DNA of 64,000 nucleotides, taken from the NCBI GenBank assembly GCA_021324415.1, contig JAJPJF010000273.1:26566-90565 (forward strand). The letters run 5' to 3'. The translations under genes were made by a program, and so were the position numbers. Shown piece by piece: positions 8,480 through 17,658 of the stretch (positions within the stretch are counted from its first letter, which is position 1; every line of letters begins with the position of its first letter). The notes beneath the pieces are model-generated. The model saw only the letters and a program-made list of their open reading frames with translations, was not told the origin of the DNA and did not search any database. This DNA comes from Nostocales cyanobacterium Centralia_MAG_434. GTDB lineage: Bacteria > Cyanobacteriota > Cyanobacteriia > Cyanobacteriales > Nostocaceae.

Positions 8480-10285
8480 ATGCCTATCGAGACTATCTTT
8501 GGTAACCTTCAAGGTCTAAAGTCCAGCCAGCTAAAACAACTACAGCGGCTGTATCACCACCAGCGTATACCGGGCGATCGCATCACTACGCCCGAGTTTT
8601 CCCAGCGACTGGCAGCAATTAGCAGTGAAATCAACCAGCCCATATGTGCCTACCTCAACCGTCGTGGACAGGTGATTCGCGTCGGCATAGGCTCACCGCG
8701 TCAGACGCAAATTCCACCACTGGAACTGCCCCGATATGGTGCAGAGCGACTGAGCGGTATTCGTTGTATATCTACTCATCTTAAGTCAGAGCCACCTAAT
8801 GAAGCAGCGCTAACAGCTATGGCACTGCAAAGATTAGATGCCCTGGTAGTGTTAAACATTACCGGGACGGGATTTCAACGACGGGGTGGTGGCGCGACTG
8901 GGTATGTTAAAGAAGCTTATTTAGCTCATTTGATACCCCAAGATTCTCGTATTCTGCTAACAGCCAGTCCTGCAATAAAAAAAGTTTCTCCTGATCCATC
9001 CTCTGAGAGTGGAGGAGTTGGAAAAGGTCAGGAAAAATGGAGCAATTTGTCATCTCCAAATTGGAGCGTATCACCGCCCATGAGTCTGGATATGTTGACA
9101 AAGCAGGACTTTATCGATCTGGTTGAAGAACTAGAAGCAGAATTCCGACGAGAATTTGTTGCCCAAGAAGTAGACACTGACCATGATCGTGTCCTCATTG
9201 TCGGTGTAATGACCGATGATATGACTGCTCAATACTTCCAAAACACCTTGGCAGAATTAGGGCGCTTGGTAGATACAGCAGGAGGAGAAGTCTTACAGAT
9301 GATGCGGCAAAAGCGATCGCGCATTCATCCTCAGACATTAGTTGGTGAAGGTAAAGTCCAAGAAATCGCTCTCACTGCCCAAACTTTGGGAGCCAATCTC
9401 GTAGTCTTTGACCACGACCTCTCACCAGCACAAATCCGCAACCTAGAGGCTCAAATTGGTGTTCGAGTGGTTGACCGCACTGAAGTGATTTTGGATATCT
9501 TTGCCCAACGGGCTCAGTCTCGTGCTGGTAAGTTACAAGTTGAGTTAGCACAGTTAGAATACATGCTACCGCGACTGACTGGTAGAGGCCAAGCAATGTC
9601 CAGGCTCGGTGGTGGTATTGGTACGCGTGGTCCTGGTGAAACAAAACTAGAAACCGAACGCCGTGCCATTGGAAGACGTATCGCCAGACTCCAACAGGAA
9701 GTTAACCAGCTACAAGCACACCGAGAGCGGTTGCGACAGCGGCGACAACATCAGGACGTTCCTTCAGTGGCATTGGTTGGTTATACCAACGCTGGTAAAT
9801 CCACTCTATTGAATGCCCTCACAAATGCTGAAGTTTACACTGCTGATCAATTATTCGCCACTCTTGATCCCACTACGCGCCGTCTTGTGATTCCTCATGC
9901 AACAAATGGCGAGCCACAAGAAATTCTACTGACAGATACAGTGGGTTTTATTCACGAACTACCTGCATCTTTAATGGATGCCTTCCGCGCTACCCTAGAA
10001 GAAGTCACAGAAGCAGATGCGTTACTTCATCTGGTAGATTTGTCCCACCCTGCTTGGTTGAGTCATATTCGATCAGTCAGGGAAATCCTAGCGCAAATGC
10101 CGGTGACACCTGGTCCAGCACTCGTCGCTTTTAACAAAATAGATCAAGTAAGTAGCGAGACTTTAGCCCTAGCGCAGGAAGAATTTCCTTTAGCAGTATT
10201 TATTTCAGCAGACAAGCGCTTAGGATTGGAGACCTTACGGCAGGGTCTTGGTCATCTGGTTCAGTATGCCGTCTCTTCTCGATAA
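8480..10285 (+). CDS. hflX: GTPase HflX
   Basis: HflX is a ribosome-associated GTPase that splits stalled 70S ribosomes. The protein has 601 residues with a long N-terminal extension (about 210 residues) typical of cyanobacterial members. It contains the HflX domain GGGIGTRGPGETKLETERR, G1 GYTNAGKST near 434-442, G3 DTVGFIHELP and G4 FNKID. The extension itself carries an insert rich in Ser/Gly/Pro near residues 165-195. A strong rho-independent terminator follows at 10314. It stands alone. Confidence 0.95.
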   Translation: MPIETIFGNLQGLKSSQLKQLQRLYHHQRIPGDRITTPEFSQRLAAISSEINQPICAYLNRRGQVIRVGIGSPRQTQIPPLELPRYGAERLSGIRCISTHLKSEPPNEAALTAMALQRLDALVVLNITGTGFQRRGGGATGYVKEAYLAHLIPQDSRILLTASPAIKKVSPDPSSESGGVGKGQEKWSNLSSPNWSVSPPMSLDMLTKQDFIDLVEELEAEFRREFVAQEVDTDHDRVLIVGVMTDDMTAQYFQNTLAELGRLVDTAGGEVLQMMRQKRSRIHPQTLVGEGKVQEIALTAQTLGANLVVFDHDLSPAQIRNLEAQIGVRVVDRTEVILDIFAQRAQSRAGKLQVELAQLEYMLPRLTGRGQAMSRLGGGIGTRGPGETKLETERRAIGRRIARLQQEVNQLQAHRERLRQRRQHQDVPSVALVGYTNAGKSTLLNALTNAEVYTADQLFATLDPTTRRLVIPHATNGEPQEILLTDTVGFIHELPASLMDAFRATLEEVTEADALLHLVDLSHPAWLSHIRSVREILAQMPVTPGPALVAFNKIDQVSSETLALAQEEFPLAVFISADKRLGLETLRQGLGHLVQYAVSSR

Positions 10286-10313
10286 GAATTATAGATTTAT
10301 ATAGATCTTCTTG

Positions 10314-10344
10314 AAACAGTTTGTTGCACAACAAACTGTTTTTT
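10314..10344 (+). terminator. Rho-independent terminator of hflX
   Basis: A near-perfect 13-base-pair hairpin (AAACAGTTTGTTG / CAACAAACTGTTT) is followed by a T-run, 29 bases after the hflX stop. Confidence 0.88.
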
Positions 10345-10386
10345 CGTATTATGCTTTGGTTTTGAGGATCAAACAGGGAAATTTAT

Positions 10387-11511
10387 ATGGCAAAAAAACG
10401 TCCCCGCCCTTTTTCGGAAGAAAATAAACCCTACACAAAAGAGTTTTATCATTATCCTGGAACTTTACCAGGAACAATCATCCTTGATGAAAATGCTCCA
10501 CAGCCAGTTATTTTCTTGATGGACTATGACCAAACTCGTGTTATCCACAAACAATTAAAGACACCTGAAGAATGCATTGCTTACTTAGATCAAGAATCTG
10601 TTTCTTGGGTAGATGTGCAAGGTTTAGGCAGTGTAGACATTTTGCAAAGATTAAGAGATATTTTTGATTTACATCCTCTGGTGTTGGAAGATATGGTCAA
10701 TGTACCAGAGCGTCCAAAAATCGAGGATTATGAAGACCAATTGCTAATCATTGCTCGGATGATCGTACCCAAGGAGAGAACATATGGCTTTCATAGTGAG
10801 CAAGTTAGTTTTGTATTATCTAAAAATTATTTACTGACTGTACAAGAAGAACCAGAGCATGATTGCTTAAACGGTGTCAGAGCACGCATTTCCCATAACA
10901 AAGGTATCATCCGCAAACAAGGAGTCGATTATTTAGTCTATACTCTGCTAGATGCAATTATAGATGGTTTTTTCCCAGTGCTGGAGGGTTACGGTGAACG
11001 TTTGGAAGAGTTAGAAGAAGAAGTCATGGTTAACCCTAACCGACAAACACTACAAAAAATTTATCAAATTAGAAGAGAATTGCTGCAACTACGTCGTGCT
11101 ATATGGCCCCAAAGAGATGTCATTAACTCCTTGATTCGAGATGGCTATGAACATATCAGCGAGGAGGTGAGAATTTATCTCAGAGACTGTTATGATCATG
11201 CAGTCCAAGTGATGGATATGGTGGAAACATATCGAGAGCTAGCTTCAGGTTTAATGGATGTTTATCTTTCAGCAGTTAGCAATAAAATGAATGAAATTAT
11301 GAAATTACTAACGGTAGTTTCAGCAATTTTTATACCACTGACTTTTATTGCTGGTGTGTATGGTATGAATTTTGAACATATGCCAGAACTGAAATCTTAT
11401 TGGGGTTATCCAATTTGCTTAGCAAGCATGGCAACAATTGCTGGTGGGCTAATGTTCTTCTTCTGGCGGCGAGGTTGGCTTGAAAATTACTCAACAATTA
11501 AGCACGATTAA
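10387..11511 (+). CDS. corA: Magnesium/cobalt transporter CorA
   Basis: CorA is a pentameric Mg2+ channel of the inner membrane. The protein has 374 residues with a long cytoplasmic alpha/beta domain. Two C-terminal membrane helices flank the signature YGMNFEHMPEL near residue 325 (GMN selectivity motif; here MPEL). The upstream helix reads VVSAIFIPLTFIAGV. It ends in a basic tail (FFWRRGWL). Start ATG 10387 follows CAGGGAAATTTAT, a weak ribosome-binding site. It lies between the hflX terminator and an unknown gene. Confidence 0.95.
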   Translation: MAKKRPRPFSEENKPYTKEFYHYPGTLPGTIILDENAPQPVIFLMDYDQTRVIHKQLKTPEECIAYLDQESVSWVDVQGLGSVDILQRLRDIFDLHPLVLEDMVNVPERPKIEDYEDQLLIIARMIVPKERTYGFHSEQVSFVLSKNYLLTVQEEPEHDCLNGVRARISHNKGIIRKQGVDYLVYTLLDAIIDGFFPVLEGYGERLEELEEEVMVNPNRQTLQKIYQIRRELLQLRRAIWPQRDVINSLIRDGYEHISEEVRIYLRDCYDHAVQVMDMVETYRELASGLMDVYLSAVSNKMNEIMKLLTVVSAIFIPLTFIAGVYGMNFEHMPELKSYWGYPICLASMATIAGGLMFFFWRRGWLENYSTIKHD

Positions 11512-11585
11512 AGTATAATTAACTATTCCTAATAGCTAAAAATCTGAATATTAAAAATTAACATAGGAGGTTCATATTCTAAGTT

Positions 11586-12290
11586 ATGAGAAGCACTGAT
11601 AGTAATTTAATTATGTTGACTTTTTATGTTATTGGCATCAGTTATGTCTTTAATCAAATGGTCGAATCAATTGACGACCAAGTAAAGCTGGAATTTAATA
11701 AAGCATCTGTTGATGAACAACTCAAAGAAAAAAATCTACACGAGAAGATTGCAATTGGATTTTCACTTAAACCTTCCTATTCAATAGAAAATCCACAAGA
11801 TTTATCAATGAGTGTTGAAAATAAGTCCCAGAATCTTGCAATATATGTTGACTGGGACAATAGCGCTTTTGAAGAATTTGATGGTACTTCAAAGCGAGTT
11901 ATTAGAAAATCGCCAGATATAATACGCGATTTGGGTGTCTCTCAAACTCCTAGTTTGGTTGTTCCTGGTAAAACTCTTAGAGAAACAATAACCTCTGAGA
12001 GTGTTTTACAGCGGGACAAAGAGACTGGAACATACGTACCAAAAAATGCAGTTGCCAATGTTCTCAAATGGAAAACAAGCCCTGTGAGGGCACAAAGAAT
12101 ACAGTTTAATGAGTTTAATGATCGAAAACGTATTTTTTCGTTTTCCCTAGACTTAGTGCTACGCTTAGCTGAAACAAATTTAGGTATAGCTTCAGGTGAT
12201 AGTACACCTCCTATCTGCGTCATTAAGTGTCCCTTCACTGTCAAAAAACTACCTTGGACATACGCTCTACCTTGGAACAAGAGAAGATAA
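11586..12290 (+). CDS. Conserved hypothetical, N-terminal membrane anchor
   Basis: This 234-residue protein has one hydrophobic segment near the N-terminus (LIMLTFYVIGISYVF). A predicted soluble domain follows, with beta-rich stretches (IAIGFSLKPSYSIENPQDLS, LAIYVDWDNSAFEEFDG), and the tail is Cys/Pro-containing (PPICVIKCPFTVKKLPWTYALPW). An AGGAGG at 11564-11569 lies well upstream of the ATG. I do not recognise the family; it looks like a cyanobacterial envelope-anchored protein. It is followed closely by rnpB. Confidence 0.65.
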   Translation: MRSTDSNLIMLTFYVIGISYVFNQMVESIDDQVKLEFNKASVDEQLKEKNLHEKIAIGFSLKPSYSIENPQDLSMSVENKSQNLAIYVDWDNSAFEEFDGTSKRVIRKSPDIIRDLGVSQTPSLVVPGKTLRETITSESVLQRDKETGTYVPKNAVANVLKWKTSPVRAQRIQFNEFNDRKRIFSFSLDLVLRLAETNLGIASGDSTPPICVIKCPFTVKKLPWTYALPWNKRR

Positions 12291-12337
12291 AAAAGATGCT
12301 GACACGCTTTGGCCATCCCAGACTACACTGGAATATT

Positions 12338-12758
12338 AGGAGAGAGTAAGCGCAGGCGGTTGCAGATCAGTCTCAATAAAGCTGGTTTGAGGAAAGTCCG
12401 GGCTCCCGAAAGACCAAACTTGCTGGGTAACGCCCAGTGCGAGTGATCGTGAGGATAGTGCCACAGAAACATACCGCCCTTTTTCAGTTATCAGTGAACA
12501 GTCAATACCTGATAACTGGTAACTGATAACTGATAACTGAAGAGGGTAAGGGTGCAAAGGTGCGGTAAGAGCGCACCAGCAGCGTCGAGAGGCGCTGGCT
12601 CGGTAAACCCCGGTTGGGAGCAAGGCGAAAGGAACTATGGTTGGTCTTTTACCAGTTCCGTTATCTTAGAGCCGCTAGAGGCGTTTGGTAACAAGCGTCC
12701 CAGATAGATAACCACCCTCGCAAGAGAACAGAACCCGGCTTATGTCTTGCTCTCTCCT
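12338..12758 (+). ncRNA. rnpB: RNase P RNA (type A) with STRR insertion
   Basis: This is the catalytic RNA of RNase P, which matures tRNA 5' ends. Conserved blocks are plain: GAGGAAAGTCCGGGCTCCC, GGGTAACGCCCAGTGCGAG, GAGGATAGTGCCACAGAAA and the closing ACAGAACCCGGCTTATG. The ends AGGAGAGAG (12338) and CTCTCTCCT (12758) pair as helix P1. The P12 region carries a repeat-derived hairpin at 12483-12541. Heterocystous cyanobacteria are known to have such repeats in rnpB. The reverse-strand frame across it is not a gene. Confidence 0.96.
12483..12541 (+). repeat. STRR hairpin inserted in rnpB helix P12
   Basis: The arms TTCAGTTATCAGT (12483-12495) and ACTGATAACTGAA (12529-12541) are perfectly complementary over 13 bases and are made of 7-base-type repeats (TAACTGA/GGTAACT). 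The insertion extends a helix rather than breaking the conserved core. The same units form the 3' end of tsaE. Confidence 0.85.
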
Positions 12759-12777
12759 TATTTAAGTACAGTGACTC

Positions 12778-13497
12778 ATGACTATTGCCTATCCACGCCG
12801 TCAGCGGCAGCTTGAAAGTTTAGTTAGAAAATTGGGTTTGCCAGAAGTTACTCAAATAAAATGGCAACTTTTGGACTTGGCGTTGACTCATCCAACTGTC
12901 TCTGAGTCAGCAAATTATGAACAACTGGAGTTTGTTGGGGATGCAGTTGTGCGGTTGGTTGCAGCTAATGTGTTGTGGGACAATTATCCAGATTGCTCAG
13001 TAGGGGATTTTGCTGCAATTCGTTCGGTTCTGGTGAGCGATCGCGTGCTTGCTCAATTGGCACAAGAGTATGGCTTGGAGTTATACTTGCTCATCTCTAG
13101 TAGTGCTGGTGCTGATAAAGCTGGTCAGGAGTCACGACTAGCAGATGCCTTTGAAGCTGTTTTGGGTGCACTGTATCTCAGCACTCACAACTTAGAACTC
13201 ATTCGACCTTGGTTAGATCCCCACTTTAAACAGCTAGCGGCAGAAATTCGTCTCGATCCAGCCAGATTAAATTACAAAGCCGCTCTGCAAGAATGGACTC
13301 AGGCTCATTTTAAAGTTTTACCTGAGTATCGGGTTGTGGAAAGTAGTCAAGTTCCCCATAATCAGGAGCGTTTTATTGCTGAGGTTTGGTTACACGATCA
13401 AAAGTTAGGTCAAGGCAAGGGACGTTCTATTAAAGCTGCCGAACAAGCAGCTGCCAAAGTAGCTTTTTTTGCACTAAATTCTCAGGAAAAACCCTAA
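12778..13497 (+). CDS. rnc: Ribonuclease III
   Basis: This is a double-strand-specific endoribonuclease acting on rRNA precursors and structured RNAs. It has 239 residues. The signature is YEQLEFVGDAVVRL (Glu51, Asp55). The second acidic pair is in ADAFEAVLGALYL, and a C-terminal dsRNA-binding domain (NYKAALQEWTQ…GRSIKAAEQAAAKVAF) spans about 165-235. It starts just 20 bases after rnpB, placing two RNA-processing genes side by side. Many cyanobacteria have a second RNase III or mini-III elsewhere. Confidence 0.95.
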   Translation: MTIAYPRRQRQLESLVRKLGLPEVTQIKWQLLDLALTHPTVSESANYEQLEFVGDAVVRLVAANVLWDNYPDCSVGDFAAIRSVLVSDRVLAQLAQEYGLELYLLISSSAGADKAGQESRLADAFEAVLGALYLSTHNLELIRPWLDPHFKQLAAEIRLDPARLNYKAALQEWTQAHFKVLPEYRVVESSQVPHNQERFIAEVWLHDQKLGQGKGRSIKAAEQAAAKVAFFALNSQEKP

Positions 13498-13557
13498 TGA
13501 GTCCTTTGTCATTTGTTACAAATAACAAAGAATACTTGACAAAGGACAATTGAGGAA

Positions 13558-14586
13558 ATGATTAAAATTGCTGTCATTGGGGTTGGGCGTTGGGGTGTAC
13601 ATTTACTTCGAAATTTCTTAGAACATCCCCAGGCAAAGATAGAGGCGGTCGTAGATCTGAGTCTAGAACGCTTAGCAGCAGTGAGACAGCAATATCAACT
13701 AGATTCCAGTGTACTACTGACAACCAATTGGCAAGATATCAAGCAATTAATAGGGTTGCAGGCAGTAGTCATTGCTACTCCTGCGAGCACTCATTACTCA
13801 TTAATTGTTGATGCTTTACATTGGGGATATCATGTGTTGGTAGAAAAACCCTTAACTCTGAATCCAACAGAATGCCAGGCAATCTGCCAAATAGCAGAAA
13901 TACAGCAAAGGCAACTGATGGTTGATCACACCTATTTATTTCATCCTGCAGTTGAGAAAGGAAGAACTGTAGTTCAAGCAGGTCAATTAGGCGATCTGCG
14001 CTATGGCTATGCCACTCGTACCCATTTAGGACCAGTCCGTCAAGACGTTGATGCACTTTGGGATTTAGCTATTCACGATATTGCCATATTCAACTTCTGG
14101 CTTGGTCAAATGCCCTCAGTTTTGCAGGCGACAGGTACAACATGGCTGCAAGGCTCACCTTCCGCTTCACCTCTTGCTGACCTTGTCTGGGTGACACTCA
14201 CATACCCAAGTGGGTTTAGAGCATACATTCACCTGTGTTGGCTCAATCCTGATAAACAGCGAAGACTGGGAGTTGTAGGCAGTTCAGGGAGTTTAATTTT
14301 TGATGAAATGTCGTTGTTATCACCGTTAACCTTATTACATGGTGAGTTTGAACGCAGGGGTGATCAATTTATTCCTATTCATCAAAAGCAGCAAGTACTG
14401 GAAGTAGAAACGGACGAACCATTAAGACGAGTTTGCGATCGCTTTATAAGCTGTGTCCTCTCTAATACTTCCTCAGTGGTTTCATCGGGCTGGGTAGGCA
14501 CACAGTTAGTACAAATTCTCGCTGCTTTGACGGAATCTTTGAATCAAAGCGGCAAACCAGTGGTTTTGCAACCAAATGAGTATTAA
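13558..14586 (+). CDS. Gfo/Idh/MocA family NAD(P)-dependent oxidoreductase
   Basis: This 342-residue protein has an N-terminal Rossmann fold (AVIGVGRWGVHLLRNF, GxGxxG at 7-12), then VVIATPASTHYSLIVDAL and the family lysine motif HVLVEKPLTLNP. The C-terminal substrate domain contains DLAIHDIAIFNFWLG, which has the conserved His of this family. The substrate cannot be read from sequence: a sugar or sugar nucleotide (or inositol-like) alcohol is typical. Its stop overlaps the stop of the convergent histidine kinase by four bases. A short STRR (TTTGTCATTTG…) lies between rnc and this gene. Confidence 0.87.
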   Translation: MIKIAVIGVGRWGVHLLRNFLEHPQAKIEAVVDLSLERLAAVRQQYQLDSSVLLTTNWQDIKQLIGLQAVVIATPASTHYSLIVDALHWGYHVLVEKPLTLNPTECQAICQIAEIQQRQLMVDHTYLFHPAVEKGRTVVQAGQLGDLRYGYATRTHLGPVRQDVDALWDLAIHDIAIFNFWLGQMPSVLQATGTTWLQGSPSASPLADLVWVTLTYPSGFRAYIHLCWLNPDKQRRLGVVGSSGSLIFDEMSLLSPLTLLHGEFERRGDQFIPIHQKQQVLEVETDEPLRRVCDRFISCVLSNTSSVVSSGWVGTQLVQILAALTESLNQSGKPVVLQPNEY

Positions 14587-16631
14587 TTCTTGCAATCTTG
14601 CTTGATAGATGATACTGGAACGCGCTTCGCTGGCGGTGGAGGTAAATTTTCCTGTTTTGGTATCTGGGTGTTTCTTTCTGTTTCTTCTACTTTGCTGATC
14701 CCTTTTGTTCCCTGATCTATAGACACAGAAGTTACTCCAAGATTATCTGAGCTTCCTTGTTCTTCTGGGCTAGTTAGCATTGAGTCATCAATCAAAGGCA
14801 AAATAATGGTAACTGTTGTGCCTTCATTGATCCCGGCACTCTCAAGTGTAATGCTACCTTTCATCAGTTCAATTAAATTACGTGAAATTGCCAATCCCAG
14901 TCCTGTACCACCAAACTTGCGTGTGTTTGCCCCCTCTACCATAACAAAGGGGCGAAATAGTTTTTGTTGATGGGTGGGATCAATTCCTATACCTGTATCC
15001 TTGATCTTAATAACGACCTGAGATTTATCATTGATAGGTTCAATTTCTAACGTAATAGTAATGCTTCCCTCGTCAGTAAACTTAGTGGCGTTACCAATAA
15101 TGTTAATAAGCACCTGCTTGAGCTTTGCTGGGTCAGCATTGACCATCAATGGCTCGTTCATCTGAGGGATATTCAACTGTAAGCCTTTTTGCTGAATATT
15201 AACAGATTGTATGTTAATGACATCCTTCAGTATTTTTTGGAGATCAATCACCTCCAAGGATACAGAAAGCTTTCCCGCTTCAATTTTAGAAATGTCGAGT
15301 AGATCATTAATAATACCTAGCAAGTGAATTGCTGTATCATCAGCACGCTTGAGGAATTCTAATTCTTCTTCTCGGTCATCACACAAGCCATCTCGAACCA
15401 AGCGAACACAATTGATAATAATATTTAGAGGATTTCTTAACTCATGGGAAGTCGTAGCTAAAAATTGGCTTTTCACCTGGTTCGCTGTTTTTGATTCTTT
15501 CCAGGCTATTTCCAGTTCTTCTGCCCAAGCTTTCAGTCGGTCAAGCATTTGGTCTATTGCTTGCGCCAGTTGATTGAATTCTTTGATTTGAAAGTTGTGA
15601 GGAACTGGCTCTGCTGATTGGTTTAGATGAAGATTGAGAGCATAGTCTCGTAACTCTTCTACAGGACGCGCTAGGTAACGCGCTACATAAAGCGAAGCTA
15701 ATACACTTGCACCAATCAAGCCAACTGTCAGCACAATCAAGATGACTTTGATATCTCTAAGACCATAGAGGGCATTGTCTAAACTCGTAACCGCTAAAAT
15801 CACCCATTTTTGAGATTTTCCTGTTGTTGTGGGATCATCAATAGCAGCATAGCCAGCTAGTAGCTCTTCTCCTTCTTTTTCAAAGAAGAAATGTAGAAAA
15901 TATTGTTGACCTGCGATCGCATTTTTTACAATTTTTTTGAGCCTTGAGGCATCTGCATGCTGTTCTATATTAGTTCCAATAATACTAGCAATTGGATGGG
16001 CCAAAATTGTTCCATTTTCAGCTATGACAACTGTGGAACCTGTTAATATACCTGGCTTATTTTTTGGTTTTTCATGTAATAATGCCGCTTGAAAAGTCAA
16101 GGCATAACGCAATTCACCTGCACGATCATAGACTGGAGCTGATAGGCGTAATTCCAGTTGATTTTGTGTATCTTTTCTACCAGTTATACCGATATCTGGC
16201 GGTAATATGACTTCTGCTTCTACTCCCTCACTAGAAAAAGATAATTGTGAGTCGTCAACGGGATCATCATCACAAGTTGTAGCGACTATGTTGCCGCTTT
16301 TTAAATTTGTCAGTTGAACACACTCTATTTGCTGTGGCAGTTGTTGTGCTAGCCGAGTGATAAATTGTTGTAACTGCTCAGGTGAGCCTGATTGAAGAAT
16401 TCTAGTTTGGCTTGAATTGAGCAAGTTACTTTTTAGAGCAGCAATCTCATTGGCAATGTTTTCTCCCTTGAGAATAGCGCTTTCTGTTAAGTTTTGACGA
16501 GCAGTTTCCAACAAACTAGAGCGTGCCCTCTTAAAGGCTACAACCTCCCCTATCAATAGAACTGGGATTGACAGTAGCAAAATTCTCGTCACCAATATAC
16601 GACGAAATGATGATTGACGGGGTTTAGCCAT
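14583..16631 (-). CDS. Hybrid-free sensor histidine kinase (Cache-HAMP-HisKA-HATPase)
   Basis: This membrane sensor kinase has 682 residues. TM1 is at about 10-30, and an extracytoplasmic Cache-like sensor (about 35-285) contains TVVIAENGTILAHP. TM2 is at about 295-318 and is followed by a HAMP linker (ARYLARPVEELRDYALNL). The HisKA dimerisation box ATTSHELRNPLNI has its phospho-acceptor at His396. The HATPase boxes are KQVLINIIGNATKFT, IKDTGIGID and FGGTGLGLAIS. A low-complexity tail rich in Ser/Glu/Pro follows. No response regulator is adjacent, so its partner is encoded elsewhere. The ligand is unknown. Confidence 0.92.
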   Translation of the reverse strand: MAKPRQSSFRRILVTRILLLSIPVLLIGEVVAFKRARSSLLETARQNLTESAILKGENIANEIAALKSNLLNSSQTRILQSGSPEQLQQFITRLAQQLPQQIECVQLTNLKSGNIVATTCDDDPVDDSQLSFSSEGVEAEVILPPDIGITGRKDTQNQLELRLSAPVYDRAGELRYALTFQAALLHEKPKNKPGILTGSTVVIAENGTILAHPIASIIGTNIEQHADASRLKKIVKNAIAGQQYFLHFFFEKEGEELLAGYAAIDDPTTTGKSQKWVILAVTSLDNALYGLRDIKVILIVLTVGLIGASVLASLYVARYLARPVEELRDYALNLHLNQSAEPVPHNFQIKEFNQLAQAIDQMLDRLKAWAEELEIAWKESKTANQVKSQFLATTSHELRNPLNIIINCVRLVRDGLCDDREEELEFLKRADDTAIHLLGIINDLLDISKIEAGKLSVSLEVIDLQKILKDVINIQSVNIQQKGLQLNIPQMNEPLMVNADPAKLKQVLINIIGNATKFTDEGSITITLEIEPINDKSQVVIKIKDTGIGIDPTHQQKLFRPFVMVEGANTRKFGGTGLGLAISRNLIELMKGSITLESAGINEGTTVTIILPLIDDSMLTSPEEQGSSDNLGVTSVSIDQGTKGISKVEETERNTQIPKQENLPPPPAKRVPVSSIKQDCKN

Positions 16632-16916
16632 CGGCAGTCTCTCTTGGTATGTGCCAACTGGAACAGCAACGATATGTGATTAAACCAGATAAAGTTATTG
16701 CAAGAGGAAAAATTATTTTAATCACCACCCTAAAAATATAAAATACTTTAATACCAAAAAGAAGTACCACACACAAACAATTTAAGAGATTAGCTACTAT
16801 AACGACTATTATTGCATTCCACTAATATATTAGAGAAATTTGGTAATTGAGAGATCCCTTGATAAATATTTTTGAGAATCAACAAGTCCGCTAAAAAAAT
16901 ATAAATAATTATTATA
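16632..16916. other. AT-rich divergent intergenic region
   Basis: This 285-base AT-rich spacer lies between the histidine kinase and the RibD-C reductase genes, which are divergently transcribed. It must hold both promoters. No gene and no clear operator are visible. Confidence 0.35.
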
Positions 16917-17609
16917 ATGGTGCAACATCGTCTTCATACCGTAGTTATTTTGGCCATGAGCGCAGACGGAAAAATTGCAGATGTCACAAGAGAACCTGCG
17001 CGATTTGGATCAAGAGCAGATCAAGAACACCTGGAAAGACAAATCGCTACTGCTGATGCCGTTTTATTTGGTGCTGGTACTCTTCGCACCTACGGTACTA
17101 CATTAACGATATCAAATCCAGCACTACTGCAACATAGAATACAGATGGGGAAACCCCCTCAACCAGTTCATATAGTAATTACACATCTTGCAGACCTAAA
17201 TCCGGAAATTCGTTTCTTTCAGCAGCAAATTGCTCGTTGGCTGCTAACAACAACAGCAGGATCACTTTTTTGGCAAGGACGTCAAGAATTTGAGCAGATT
17301 TTGGTTTTTGAAACTCCAACAGGAGAAATAGACATCCCCGTGACCTTACAACATTTAACAAACTTGGGTATGGCACGCTTGGCAATACTGGGTGGTGGCG
17401 AATTAGTTGCTTCAATGCTGGAGTTGGATTTAATTGATGAAATTTGGTTGACTGTGTGTCCTTTGATTTTGGGCGGTTCAAGTGCACCCACACCTGTAGA
17501 AGGTAGAGGATTTTTAGCCCAGGTGGCTCCCCGATTGCAACTAGTGGAAGTTCATACTATTGAGCAAGAAGTATTTCTTAATTACCGCCTCCAACATCTA
17601 GCAGATTAG
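16917..17609 (+). CDS. RibD C-terminal-domain reductase
   Basis: This 230-residue protein has the dihydrofolate-reductase-like fold of the RibD C-terminal domain: VVILAMSADGKIAD, ATADAVLFGAGTLRTYGTT, LGGGELVASMLELDLIDEIWLTVCPLILGG. It lacks the deaminase half of full RibD. That matches stand-alone reductases acting on ribosylamino-pyrimidines in riboflavin synthesis, or on related pterin-like substrates. The true substrate is not settled by sequence. It is followed after about 50 bases by the DUF482 gene on the same strand. Confidence 0.86.
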   Translation: MVQHRLHTVVILAMSADGKIADVTREPARFGSRADQEHLERQIATADAVLFGAGTLRTYGTTLTISNPALLQHRIQMGKPPQPVHIVITHLADLNPEIRFFQQQIARWLLTTTAGSLFWQGRQEFEQILVFETPTGEIDIPVTLQHLTNLGMARLAILGGGELVASMLELDLIDEIWLTVCPLILGGSSAPTPVEGRGFLAQVAPRLQLVEVHTIEQEVFLNYRLQHLAD

Positions 17610-17658
17610 ATTACGCTATATAAAGCTTTTGCTAACTTTTGTATCTCAAAAGCCTCAG

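Noticed and set aside
12336..12623. 95-residue minus-strand frame
   Set aside because: It lies entirely antisense to the RNase P RNA gene.
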